A stretch of 64,000 bases of DNA from Siphonodentalium dalli. Its lineage: Eukaryota; Mollusca; Scaphopoda; Gadilida; Siphonodentaliidae. Below the pieces are notes generated by a model that saw only the letters and a program-made list of their open reading frames with translations, had not been told where the DNA came from and ran no database searches. This document shows, one piece after another, positions 33,619-45,505 of the stretch; position 1 is the stretch's first letter; each line of letters starts with the position of its first letter. Where the stretch lies: contig CP136061.1 in the NCBI GenBank assembly GCA_032622095.1, positions 94,361,345 through 94,425,344 of the forward strand. The letters are read 5' to 3'. Made by a program: the position numbers and the translations under genes.

Positions 33619-33947
33619 CCCTTTACCCAACATACCGGCCAAAAACGGCCAAATAAAGCTGCAACAGCCTAAATTATCTTGGGTCTGTCTCAATAAAACC
33701 ATACAAATATGGATATCATTGGAACCGGTTCATTGACCACATTGTGATAGTTACAGTTATGCCCTGTGCCAATGCATTCTCTTATATATGCGAGTCGACC
33801 ATAGGTCGCCTCGCATATATAATTTTAAATTTTATAATTTTTAATGAGTTAAGCCAATGCATTCTCTTATATATGCGAGGCGACCTATGGTCGACTCGCA
33901 TATATAAGAGAATGCATTGGCACAGGGCCGTTATGTTGGGTAAAGGG
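33619..33947 (+). mobile_element. piggyBac-type MITE, copy 4, first hairpin half deleted
   Basis: TTAA at 33615-33618 and 33948-33951 flanks CCCTTTACCC...GGGTAAAGGG. The subterminal block and second palindrome (about 33854-33920) are intact. The first palindrome keeps its left arm and core but lost the outer part of its right arm ('aagagaatgcattgg'), replaced by 'attttaaatttt'. So this copy has one full and one broken hairpin. Confidence 0.9.
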
Positions 33948-34186
33948 TTAATGAAACAAAAAACAGTGGAATGGTAGCATGATCGGAAACATGATCGGAA
34001 GCAAGATGATACACAGTTCCCTTAGGTATCTGCTTCCCATCTTTTTGCCAACATTGAAATACTTCTGTGAATATATCAAGATGTGCATTACGTATAGGGA
34101 TTTCATCACCTCACAATTCTAATATACACATACATGCAGTGTTCAAGTTTGATGGCCGAGCCTGGATATAGTGTGTCTGACATTTG

Positions 34187-34279
34187 TAGAATGAGGTCCC
34201 CAGAGGGTGAATTTAGTGACGATATCCCGCACAGCGGGCTAGCATCACCAAATTGACCCTTTGTGAACCTCATTCTGCT
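34187..34279. mobile_element. Lone hairpin of the GAGTTTAG MITE family
   Basis: 'agaatgaggtccccagaggg' and its inverted partner 'cctttgtgaacctcattct' match the hairpins at 24436-24522. A degraded outer 'tagtgtgtctgac' lies just left. It represents one half of the twin-hairpin element. Confidence 0.8.
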
Positions 34280-34534
34280 TAGGCCTCAACTGATCTGGGA
34301 GTCCTAGGATCATATTGCAGTTCCGCATGTAGTTGAAGCTGATGATGTTCACCTTACTTAACTCACATTGAGACAATAGCTACTTCCCAGAAGATGAGGC
34401 ATAAGCATGATTTTCCCATCGAAACATGTAGTATGTCAATTGTAAATATTTACTTCTCGAATCCGGACGCAACTCTCAGCGATAAACTAGCGCAAACGAG
34501 TTCGACATGGAGTATCCCTGTATTTAATCAATAT

Positions 34535-34647
34535 ATAAGAATGACGATGTGTGTTGTCAATTTAGTTATATTTGTAAAAATAACTACTTTGAGCAAGAAT
34601 ATTCTCCATTTTTATTTGACCACCCTACATGAGTGTTTCACATCACT
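34535..34647 (+). mobile_element. Family B Helitron-like 3' fragment
   Basis: 'ataagaatgac', 'gagcaagaatattctcc' and 'tttcacatcacttta' match 9950-10075 in order. The match ends at TTAA where the next MITE begins, and the terminal hairpin and CTAG that should follow are absent on the far side. Confidence 0.7.
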
Positions 34648-34651
34648 TTAA

Positions 34652-35056
34652 AGGCCCGGCCACTTAATTTTCAAACCCCCGGATCACATTATATAACCTA
34701 TATGCCATATTATATACCATTTGAAAGAGGAAGCTCCAAACCATTGTATTTTTCAACTTATTCGATGTAATAAACTGTCATCATGTTGTTTTTGTTGAGA
34801 AACCGGCGTGTTTCTGTGCTCAAGTTTCTGCAATAAGTATATTATTTGCAATGGAAGGGGAATAACTCTATACATTTAGAAATGTTTTTTTTTTATTATT
34901 TTCTAATACTTTATGGGCACCTTCTGAGACATAGACATTCCAAATGGTGATGCTTTATAGTATTCTAATTATATTTTATGGCATATTTGTTATTAAAACA
35001 GTATATCAAGGCACTATAAATTTATTTATCGGTGACCCGAAAATTAAATGGGCCTT
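34652..35056. mobile_element. TTAA-targeting MITE with AGGCCCAYTTAATTTTC ends, copy 1
   Basis: It is flanked by TTAA at 34648-34651 and 35057-35060. The ends, read inward, are AGGCCCGGCCACTTAATTTT and AGGCCCATTTAATTTTCGGG. A second copy is at 47139-47910 and shares 'aatggaag(g/t)ggaataactc'. No coding sequence. TTAA duplication is piggyBac-like, but the termini do not start with CCC, so the superfamily is not assigned. Confidence 0.8.
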
Positions 35057-35215
35057 TTAATGTATTGAACTGCGAGTAATGTGTCAAGTAGTAGGAAATG
35101 TTCAGATAATATGTTCAACAAGAGGCCTAGCTTCGTCTAGTATATATTCGTCTGTCGTCTGCTTACATTTCCTGAACATTATTCCAAATGAATAATAGAA
35201 GATTTATATCGTTAA

Positions 35216-35454
35216 AGGTACTCAATCCGATCATACGCTCCTAAATTACTATTTCTTTGGCTTCGGGGGTAAAACAATATTTGATTCGAGTCGAGGAACC
35301 CACCCATCAAAGCTCAGAGTGATTAGATATCTATGTTTGAAGTTTGCTGTTTCTATTGTTTGTGGACCAGATCTTATCCCGAACCACATGCTCAAACGGA
35401 CAGATTGCGGTTGTAAGATGGATAACTCTAAAATCAAGTGGTTATTATTGTTAA
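35216..35454. mobile_element. Left arm of TTAA palindrome family, broken at its loop
   Basis: TTAA at 35212-35215 then AGGTACTCAATCCGAT and the full left arm up to 'gtggttattattgttaa'. In the intact copy at 15556-16004 the palindrome loop continues 'tagtaaccactt'. Here the loop TTAA is followed by CCCTTTGAACCC instead, consistent with another TTAA-targeting element inserted into the loop. Confidence 0.85.
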
Positions 35455-36380
35455 CCCTTTGAACCCTGGCTCCCCACAACGATCGACACCCTGACCCTGG
35501 GCTCCCAGTGGTATTTTTTTATATTGTGGCCAGTGTTTAGATGTATGGTGTTGTTTATGTTCAAGTGGTGTCACATTTCTGAAACTTTAGATGTATGTTC
35601 CCCATGGACCACTGATTATTTTACGATCTGGTTACATTGTCACGTGGTCACTCCCTGGTAACGGTTGCTAGGCATCTACCCGATATTGAAAGTAAATTAC
35701 AATTATTGCTTTTACCGTCGTAATTCAGCCCAAGGAAATGGCGTTTTTGATGCAGTCAACACCCTATTGTGAAATTTGAGATATATCCGGCAAGAAGTCT
35801 GATCCTAACTTGTACTTAAGGGTAGCAACGGTTGCTAAGCAAATACCCCAAATGATCGAATGACACCATTGCCCTGTGAATCCAATTATATTATGCCCAA
35901 ATTTAGACATTCCTGGCATGCACATGCTGATGGTTATGTTCAAATGGTGCTACATGTCTGAAATTTTACAGGTATGTTCCCATGGGCCACTGTGTATTTG
36001 TTTTTAGAACGGTATACTTTGCCACACGATCACTCCCTGGTAACGGTTTCTAAGAAACTACCCGGAACTGAAAGTACAATGCAAGTATAGCTTATAGCGT
36101 CGTATAATTCAGCGCTAAGAAACGGCATTTTCTATGCAGTCAATACCCTATTGTGAAACTGGAGATACATCAGGTCAGAAGATTGAACCTACATGTAGTT
36201 TGTATTTAACGGTATCAATGGTTGCTAAGCATATAGCCCAAGTGCTCGAATGACACCACTTCCCTGGGCATTCAATGGCATTACGTCACGTTTTAGACAT
36301 CGCCTATAGGGCACGGTGATGGTCATGTTCAAATGGTGCCACGGGTCTTAAACTTTACATAATTGCTCAATAATGCACGA
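35455..36380 (+). repeat. ~390-bp tandem repeat, just over two units
   Basis: 'atgttcaa(a/g)tggtg' plus 'cactccctggtaacggtt', 'caccctattgtgaaa' and 'aatgacaccat' recur in the same order at about 35550-35890, 35935-36270 and 36310 onward. The block starts TTAACCCTTTGAACCCTGGC, so it may be the body of a piggyBac-type element whose right end was not found. No coding sequence. Confidence 0.75.
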
Positions 36381-36639
36381 TTTTACCACGTTTTTGTAAT
36401 GTGCACGCGCAGGTATATCGGACTATAGATGGTATTGTGACCATGCAACCCATTTCCACAGTACTTTACTCTGGTGGAATGTCAAAACGTGCAGCTGTAT
36501 AACGCAAATGTATGTACTATGGAGATCCTTGATTTGATTGTATCATTTCACAAAAATCCATACATTTATCATTTTATCCTATGCGTGGAGAACGGGTGCT
36601 CTGATCTTCTCCAAAACGGCGGTAAACACTGCCCGTGAG

Positions 36640-36750
36640 TTTTTAACCTTAGATTGGAAGTTTGAGCTCAATCGGTCCAGCCGTTTTCCCGGCCATAGCT
36701 AACAGACAAACAACAAACAGACAGACAGAAGTCCTAAAATATATAGTAGA
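36640..36750 (-). mobile_element. Helitron-like 5' terminus, reverse orientation
   Basis: On the minus strand it begins TCTACTATATATTTTAGG after an A, then 'cttctgtctgtctg', then 'agctatggccgggaaaacgg'. The last phrase recurs at 29295, placing it with the element family at 29250. Its 3' end was not found. Confidence 0.6.
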
Positions 36751-38120
36751 TAAATTAGTAACAGTATAAGCGAACAGCTTCAATGCATGTTCAGTACAGT
36801 ACTTTTCTGCCCAAACGCGTATAACAATTTACTAATATCAAATTAGGATTAGTGAAAATTAGACTGGAAACATGCATGAATGAATATGTGAATATACACT
36901 GAAACACACTAAATCCAGCCATTTATGGGGCCATCTCCATTACTCGAGCCATAAACTCATTTTCATTATAATTACCATGTTGTTTATAAAAATTATAGCA
37001 CATGAATGTATTTTACACTCATCCAAGGCTCAAATTCATTCATTTGTTGCATATACATTGTGTGGAGTATAAAAGTAGATTGTCCCATAAATGGTCGGAT
37101 TTAGTGTACAGCCCCCTTTAATTTAAGGGGTTGTTTGGTTTGAACTTACTTAAAATGTTTCCACACTAATCCTAATAACACTAATCCGTTAAGAAACAAC
37201 ACGCTGTGCTGATGATCATAATGATCATAAATCTACTTCCGCCAAAACTACGTACACTTCATGCTCGATGAATTATAATTTTCGTCTCCCGAAAAAGGAA
37301 TGCGGTGTGCTTCCTAGCTGGGTATACGATATATACCAATTACCTCGAATTTAGGCACCCAAGCGTGAACGACAATTCATGTAAACAGCAGCTAAATTAC
37401 ACGTCTAGTGCACTTTGGATTTTTTTTAATAATAACGAGATCAAACGTATTCCTTTGTGTAAAGCGGATGAATGTCCGCGGTTATTGGTCAACAATAAAA
37501 GCGTTTCTTATACCAGTCAGAGCGGAACTCATACACAACATTCTAGATGCGGCACGAATTATTATACTTCCTATGGAAGCGTATTTGGGGATATTTGTGC
37601 TCTATAGGTTACAATACACCTAATACAAATTAGTAGAGTGATTTCCCCTGGCACTACCAAGCTAGGATCAGCATAAAAAAATTCTTGCAGCTGAATGGTC
37701 AATGATACATGGATGAAAAGTGCACGAAAAAATACACAAATGTGTTTCCCGTCGAGAAACATCAAATATAACCACATGGTAAATGGTTATGGCTGTGCAA
37801 GTGGCGAATAATTTATGGGAGGTGTTTGTGTTTTTTTCGATGTAATTTTTTTCTCAATTTTAAGGGTAGTGTGACGTTTGTCAAGCTCCAGTGTGATCTA
37901 CCACGCTAACAAGTACTTTTGTGCACATTTCTGTGTGTCTAAAACGACGTTCTTTAATTTCAAATACTCGTGCAGGGTCAAAGCTTTGCTGCGAATATAG
38001 GCCAGCGGGATTTGTTAACACTGAGGCCTATGTAAATCATTTGGTGTATTGTAACCTATAACCAAGTTACTTCCATTCCTTATACCTCATTCAAAATTTA
38101 TATTTCGCTAATCAAAGGGT
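36751..38120. other. No gene recognised
   Basis: Two overlapping frames at 37305-37623 stay open for 71-100 codons, but neither shows a known motif and they conflict. A possible old local duplication 'cactaatcc' lies near 37160-37190. Otherwise unique-looking AT-rich sequence. Confidence 0.4.
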
Positions 38121-38461
38121 GCTGTAGGGTGCATCAAAACCACCCTTTCCACACAACCTACACACTCCACCCGATCCAAAACGGTCGCCGCCCAGAGGGG
38201 TTCAAATAGGGCACCCATGCATGTCATTTCTCGGCTCTAAATTTGACCGATGTAGGTCAAACAAAAGGCGTTGTAGGGTGGCCGATGCAGGTCAAACAAA
38301 TGACGTTGTAGGGTGGCATTAGAGTGTCCTGCAAAACCCTTTGTTTGACCTAAATCGGCCAAAGGGCCGCGAAATGGCATGGGTGCCACATTTGAACCCC
38401 TCTGGACGTGCCATATTTGAACCCCATTATGGATTGGGGTGCATGGGTGTGTAGGGGCCAG
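38121..38461. repeat. Inverted-repeat element, ~340 bp
   Basis: The left part ('gaggggttcaaatagggcac', 'cccatgcatgtcat') is inverted in the right part ('atgacatg'-like 'aatggcatgggtgcca', 'tttgaacccctc'). In the centre a ~40-bp unit 'aggtcaaacaaa...gttgtagggtgg' is tandemly doubled (38247-38318). The outer ends are ragged. It is GC-richer than its surroundings. The antisense ORF at 38237-38476 is not a gene. Confidence 0.7.
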
Positions 38462-39604
38462 GATAACTGTCCACACTCTTATTCAATGTCAGACGTATTT
38501 TCGGATTTAGAAAATTAATTTGAATCCAAATAACATGGAACTGACTCTGAGATATCACCTATTCAAAAGAAATTTGCACTAATGTCGACTAAATTGGTAC
38601 TTTATATTCCACCAACATTGAGTATCGTCGTATTTTAGACACACGCATTTACCAATCTAGATAAATTGTATCGTTATTTGAAGAGGAGTGAGGCGTCCCC
38701 AGTAACTGAACTCCTTTCCAAAAGGTCCATCAATATATATATACTCACATATAACTTACCATATAAAGAACGGCACTGATATTCCTCGTTGGCATGCACT
38801 GATAGTCCGCTGTGCCGTTTTGTGTTATGAGCGCCCCTCGTTTCGTTTAATTTTCAAGTAATTTCAAGTTAAGTGATTTTGATGCGCATGTGTTGCTCAT
38901 AGATTCCGCTGCCTGGATTTTAACAAAAAATCTACAAGTTATGTTCAGGAATTGATTAATCGCTCTAGAATGCTGATATTGGCAAAATTTGGCTTACCCC
39001 TACGAGTTTGTACGTCCTATTTTTCTGCTTTAAACAAAAGCCAAATTGCCCCGAGTCGAACTGGACATCGTCAGGTGACCACTTCACTGGGTAAATACAA
39101 AACTTGTTATATATAATATCTTTATTTTGTGACGTTTTGAACAGATTATTGGTCAACTTCTGATTAGGATTTCTCTGAATCGACATACAACACCGATAGG
39201 CATATGTGGGACACGGATACGCCGCTGTTTTTTCAGATAGGCCGCGTGCCAGTTGGATAGTGTGATTGGTTCACTAAATGCCTTCTGGGAAACGATTTTG
39301 AACGTTTGTGGAACATTCAATTATAAGCATGTTTGGGGTGTTATTGTTTCTGAATGTTCTATTAGTTCGTAAATACGTTATACTGTTTAAAATTGATGTC
39401 ACACGATGTTGGTTCACCGAATAGATCCGGAAGACGTTCTGACGTCTGAAGGAAATGTCGTGTTATGTTTATAAAATGACTGTTGCATACTGTGTTTCTC
39501 CTATCTGCTATATGAGCAATATATTTACCCCCCCCGGCCAACAATACAATGATTAGTAGGGGTAGTAAGGGCGGGCACTTTGGGGCACCCCTGCCCTCGA
39601 TACC
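38462..39604. other. No gene recognised
   Basis: Nothing identifiable was seen; antisense ORFs at 38965-39186 and 39362-39544 lack motifs. Confidence 0.45.
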
Positions 39605-40949
39605 ACACTGGCCATAGTCTGGTCGATAAAAGGTTTGACCTAGAAAAAATTTGGACTAAGTTGGTTTGTATACCATTTTGAAGAGGAATATATCCTCTAT
39701 AACATATCCAAAATCAGCTAAAATCAGCTAAAATCAGCTTTGAGCATTTTTTGTAATTCAAGATGGCGTCCAAGATGGCTGCCATTTACCTATAAGTCAG
39801 CTTGATGCAATTATAGTGAGAACATCTTGTCATATGTAAGCACATGTATACATTTTTGTGAAGCTAAGACATAACGCCACCTTTATGTGCCAAAATTGGA
39901 ACTCCCCGTCCAAGATGGCCGCCAAAATGGCGACCGGAAGTGGACTTTTTACGTTTTTTCACTAATATCTTTAAGATAAGTTTCTGTGGTATGGAACTGG
40001 TTGAGAATTGTGACTTTATTTTGCATTTACCATGTTAACTGACCATTGTAGCAATGAAATATGCTGTTCGTGGGGTCCACACCCCTTCCGATCACTCAAA
40101 AATTCGATTTTACAAAACGCGGTTTACATTTCACAAAAGATCCCCATTGGGAGTCTAGTCATATTTCATCAAGAAGTGGAAGAACTGTGCAATGTAAGTG
40201 ATGCATTCTATATCTTCTTGATATTCGAACTCAATGGTACCAAAATTGTCATTTTGGCTCAAAATGGCTGCCAAAATGGCCGCCAAGATATGGAAAATGG
40301 TAATTATTATCCCAGCGTGACATGCAACCGCTTACAAGTTGTGGTGATGCACACACTTGACTATTTTGTCTTATATAGCTTGACCACTAACATTTCTGAT
40401 GCACCTTGAGTATTTGTTACTATTTTAACCACTGAAATTACCAGAATTATTCGAAATTTTCTGTCACAAACCTGATATCAAAATCGGGGAAAAATCGCTG
40501 TTCAGGTTTGAGCCATTTTTTAAAAGTAAAATGGAACTATGTTTGGTATCAAAGATGTTTATTGTTACATGTGTCACACTGAGGTGTTTTAGACAAAATT
40601 ACTCAAGATGGCTTCCAAAATGGCAACCAAATTTGGTAAACATTATTATATACATATACATATGTGTATATATGTGGTGTATATGTATACATAATCAATT
40701 GTGACTCACATGCTACTTAATCAACTCAATGTTCTATTCTGGTTGTTCCGGTACCCTACGAGGCATGAAAAGTTAATTTTGAGGAATGCAGTATGGATTT
40801 TGCCAAAAAACTTCCTTGTTTTTGAACGGAAATGGGCAGAAGGTTGAAACGGAACTGAGAGGGATCATATTATGTGGCTATTCTGGCCCATTAGCATCAA
40901 CATTAATCAACTAAATACAGTGTGTATGTCTATTGACTGTATGGTCATA

Positions 40950-42550
40950 GGCGGGGTGAGTAGGTATACATGGAATTATTGTATTCACGAATTATGTGAA
41001 TAGTTATACAATGTGTGACTATATGGCCATGGATGGGGTGTCCATGGTGATATGTATATGCATATAAGGAGTAGATGTATGGTGATGTGTGATGTGGACA
41101 TGTTTACAGTGAGTGGCTGTCTGGTCATTGAAGTGGTGTATGGGCATAACGAGAGCAGTTACACTGTCCTGTATGTATATATGGAGTGAGTGTGTTGTCA
41201 GGGGTGGGCTGTACAGGTGTACATTGGGTGGCTGTATTGTCATGGTTTGGGTGTATATGTATACATATGCTGGATGTATGGTAATGGATGGGTGTATGTA
41301 TAAATAGGGTGTTGTTGTATGGTTATGGACAATGTGTATATATGTACATGGAATGACTGCACGGTCATTGTTGAGGTGTATATGTATACCTGGAGTACAC
41401 TTTGCTGGCCATTGGCGGCTAGTGTATATAGAGAGTGACCTCATGGTGATGGGTGGAATGTACATGTTTATATGTAGGCCTATTGTATTGTCATTGGTGG
41501 TGTGTACAAGCATACAGTGAATAGCTGAATGCTCATGGAGACGGTGTATAAGTATACAGCGAGTGGCTGAATTGTCACGGTTGAGCTGTATATGCAAGTC
41601 TGAAGTGTACGAATGGCCGTGTGTGCGGGGTATTGGTATATCTAGAAGGGCTGTATGGCCATTGATGAGGTATATATATACACCTGGAGTGACGCTGTGG
41701 TCATGGGTGAGGTGTATATGTATATTATGAGTGACTATATGGCCATGGCACGGTCAATATGTATATAGGGATTGACAGTATGGCAAAATTAATGGTGGGT
41801 GAATTGATATACAAGGAGTGACTATGATCACGAATATGGTTTATGCGTATACAGTGAGAGGCTGAATTGTCATGGGTCAGGTGTATATGCAAGTTTGGAG
41901 TGTATGAATGGCCGTGTGCGCGGTACGGGACATTGGTATATCTAGAATGGGTGTAAGGCCATTGGTGAGGTCTATATGTATACACATGGAGTGACTCTAT
42001 GGTTTTGGGTTGGTGTATATGTATATATTGGGTGGCTATATGGTCACGGGTGTCGCAAATATTTATATATACAGGGAGTGAGACCACTAGTGAGGCAAAT
42101 AGGTATACAAGAAGTGATGTATGATCATGGATGCAGCGAACAGGTATTCCAGGAGTGACTGTATGGTCATCGGTGGGTATATATGTGGTATATATGTATA
42201 TCTTTAGTGGCTATATAGCTATGCATGTGGCAAATACATATACATGGAGTGACGACTGTATGGCCTATGGTGGGGTGAATAGGTATACAAGACTGAAGAG
42301 GTTACTTTGTGTTCATGTATGTAGTTAATATGTATACAGGTCGTGTGAGGTGTAGGTGTATACCTGGTGTGTCTGCATGGTTATTCACGGCTATAGGGCC
42401 ATGCGTTGGTGTATGGGTAAACCCAAGTGTGGCTGTATGGTAATGGGTGATGTGTATGTCTATACAGCGAGTGGCACATGGCCATTATGTGGTGTCAATG
42501 TATATATGGAGTGACTGCATGCTCGTGTGTGATTTGTACTGGTGCACCTT
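40950..42550 (+). repeat. 40-50-bp minisatellite in the palindrome loop
   Basis: About 30 or more degenerate units follow the pattern 'gtgtatatgtatac' + 'gagtgactgtatggtcatgg' with changing joins. The array encodes periodic open frames such as 41019-41597 (minus, 192 codons) only because units avoid stops on that strand. Starts and ends grade into the arms. Confidence 0.9.
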
Positions 42551-44157
42551 TGGGTGACTATCGCTTTCCACAATAACTCAAGGAAATGTTAATCGATAGA
42601 GGTAATATCAGAGTGTTCTCCACATTAATTGCGCTTTATATGCAATGTGAAGAAAACGGTTTTCCTGACAAAATAATTTATAAGTTAATCAATTGATGCT
42701 AATGGGCCAGAGTAGCCACATAATAAGACCCATTTCAGTTCAGTTTCAACGTTCTGTCCGTTTCCGTTAAAAAACATGGACAGAATCCCAAAAGAGGTGT
42801 TCGGCAAAATCCATACTGCATCCCTTAAAATGAATTTGTCGTGCATCATAAGGTGCTGGGACAACCAAACTATAAGATTTAGTTGTCAGTTGATTAAGTA
42901 GCATGTTTCATAACCAAGTGAGTCACAATTTGCTACCATTTCGGAACAGCAGATAATAATGTTCGGAATATAAACTTTTAACCAAATTTGGTTGACATTT
43001 TGCAAGTCATCTTGAGTAATACTGTCTAAAACACCACACTTTGACACATTTAAGGCATATCAAAATAAAAAGAACCTTTGATACCAAAGATAGTTCCATT
43101 TTACTTGAAAAATATGGTCCAAACATGAAAAGTTATTTTTTGCCGAGTTTGATGCTGTTTGTGATAGAAAAATCCCATAATTCTGGTAATTTCAGAAAAG
43201 TAAATAGTAAAAATTAATCAAGGTGCATAAGAAATGTTGGTATTCAATGTACATAAGACAGAATAGTCCAGTGTGTGCATCACCACAACCTGTAAGCGGT
43301 TGCATGGCACGTTGGGATAATAATTACCATTTTCCATATTTTTTGAGCCATTTTGACAGCCATTTTGAGCCAAATTGACAATTTTGGTACCATTGATTTC
43401 GAATATCAATAAGATATAGAATGCAATACTTACATTGCACAGTTCTTCCCTCTTCTTGATGAAATATGACTAGAATCCCAATGGGATCTTTTGTGAAATG
43501 TTAATTATACCGCGTTTTGTAAAATAGAATTTTTGAGTGATCGGAAGGGGTGTGGACACAACGAACAGGATATGTCATTGCTCCAATGGTCAGTTAACAT
43601 GCTAAATACAAAATAAAGTCACAATTCTCAACCAGTTCCAAACCACAGAAACTTATCTTAAAGATATTAGTAAAAACAGGGGGGGGGGGGTCAGGAAAAA
43701 ATTACGGATACAAGGTGGAAATTTTGTGTTTTTCAGTTTTGGGGATCCATCACCCCGGGAGCGTAAGTTTTTTCCACCCAGGTTTGGGAGACCCACCCGG
43801 GACCGTAAGTTTTTTCCACCCAGGTATGGGACACCCACCCCCAAAATTGATGAAAATCTTGTAAATTCTACTAAATAATGTGTTGTTGGCAGGGTAAGGG
43901 TCTCTCATTGTGTCTGCACCGGAACTGAGAGAACGCTGATCAAGTACACCCACAAAAAATAAACAAACAAAGCACATGGCTGAAAAATATGCCAACAAAA
44001 CTAGTGACAAAACCTTTAAAATTCCAAATATTTATGGTTATAAAGGTAAAATACCCATTTTAACAGGATGTTGTGTCCCTTATTAGCAATAGGTTAAAAT
44101 ATGTGCATGTGTAAGGTAAAAACACCAACAATTTGATTAAATAAACACAAATTTGAT

Positions 44158-44340
44158 TTTGAGACAGTGCAAATTCTTTTGGGATTGCACATCTACTTGA
44201 TACTCCATCGCCCTCAATGTGCTGAGGATTATGTGGAGGCTATACATCTACTTGATTGGGTGGGATTCGAACCGCAGCCCATGATGGCGAGCGCGCCTTG
44301 AGACTCAAAGTCGACGTCAATACCACACGGCTAGACCCGA
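44158..44340 (-). mobile_element. tRNA-derived SINE, reverse orientation
   Basis: On the minus strand an A-box-like TAGCCGTGTGG (44323-44333) and a B box GGTTCGAATCCC (44262-44273) are spaced as in a tRNA promoter, followed by a body ending near 'gcactgtctcaaaatcaaa'. The head closely matches the plus-strand copy at 45378. It lacks a proper acceptor stem, so it is not a tRNA gene. Confidence 0.75.
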
Positions 44341-45377
44341 AGCCACGACAACTAGTTGTCACGGCTGGCTCTACCAATTTTCGTGGCTGGTTATCTAGCT
44401 AAGCCGGCTCAGTCGCGACATTCGTGGCTGACGAAATATGGCAGCTCAGCCGGCTGAGACGTTATCATTCTGCGTATTTTGTTTCAGAAATTGTCCTAAT
44501 CCCCGGTCATAGACACCCGCTAGTTTTTGCGTTTGTTGTGAACCCGTAGAAGTCCAGACCACGTGCATTCTTTTGGTGTTGGGCTTTTCCATTATGGCGA
44601 AGTACATGAAGGAGTCAGTAAAGGACTGGCAGGGATTGCTAATTATATGTAGTTTCCCATCTATATAATCGGTATAAGTTACATTGGGACTTCTGTCGAC
44701 TTCAGACGGCTATATCATCATTGGCATCTTGCGATATATGTATTCATCATTTGATGCTGAATCCGATAGTATTGATATATAATATTTCAAACTATTTTCT
44801 ATTCTCTTCTATGGGTTATGTGCATATGTTGACAAATGTCAGCGATGTCTGAGACTGAGTCGTGTCGAAATAAACAATTTATACTTTAAACCCTTTCAAT
44901 ACTGAATGGATGCTCCTGGCCACTCCGTTATATGGAAGCAGGCATTGGAATAGTCTATTCCATGCACAATGAGAGGCCCCGGGTGTTCTGAAAGTGTAAC
45001 GACCATGCCGTGTCCATACGAGAATGCCAATATTAGGCAATGCGGTTTAATTATTTGTGATTCGCAGTACAGTTGTCCTTAACATATAAGTCCATGCCAT
45101 GGCTCAGCCATTTTACAATTCCGGCGGCGGAGATGTTTTCATGTGGCTGGTGTTGGAGATAATATGGTTGGCGGCGGCTTGTGGCCAATATGGCTGGCGG
45201 CGGCATGCGATGGCGGCTTCGGGCTCTACACATGGCCACCGAAGCAATCCCAAAAAAGGAAGCTCAAATGGCCGCTGTATTCTGACGTCGCACTTAGGAA
45301 ACTACATGTATATGCACATTTTAAGATCTGTATAGTATATATATAGGAGATAGAGCACAGTACAGTGTGTCCATTTG

Positions 45378-45505
45378 AGCTTCTGGTCGTGTGGTATTGA
45401 CGTCGGACTTTGAGTCGCAAGGCGTACTCGCCGTCATGGGCCGGGTTTCGATTCCCACCGAATCCAAAAAAAATTGCACCGTCTCAAAAATTAAATTTGC
45501 TTCCA
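45378..45505 (+). mobile_element. tRNA-derived SINE
   Basis: A-box-like 'tggtcgtgtggtattgac' at 45384 and B-box-like GGGTTTCGATTCCC at 45443-45456 sit in a head shared with 44255-44337. The body includes 'gcaccgtctcaaaaatt' like the other copy. The right limit is uncertain; a tail may run to about 45610. Transcription by RNA polymerase III is the known mode for such elements, not shown here. Confidence 0.75.

Noticed and set aside
37305-37623. Two overlapping ORFs (100 and 71 codons), one with several cysteines
   Set aside because: They conflict in frame, have no motif I recognise and no raised GC; retained only as an unannotated stretch.
40032-40409. 125-codon ORF with a partial match in the opposite palindrome arm (43218-43409)
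   Set aside because: The similarity is explained by the inverted arms. Indels between arms shift the frame, and there is no sign of selection on codon positions.
41019-41597. Longest open frame in the window (192 codons, minus strand)
   Set aside because: It is periodic with the 40-50-bp minisatellite, has a His/Tyr/Thr-rich repetitive translation and no domain; the array simply lacks stops on that strand.
45383-45460. Possible functional tRNA gene
   Set aside because: A and B boxes are present, but acceptor-stem pairing and a sensible anticodon loop are not, and the head is repeated at 44255 with a SINE body.
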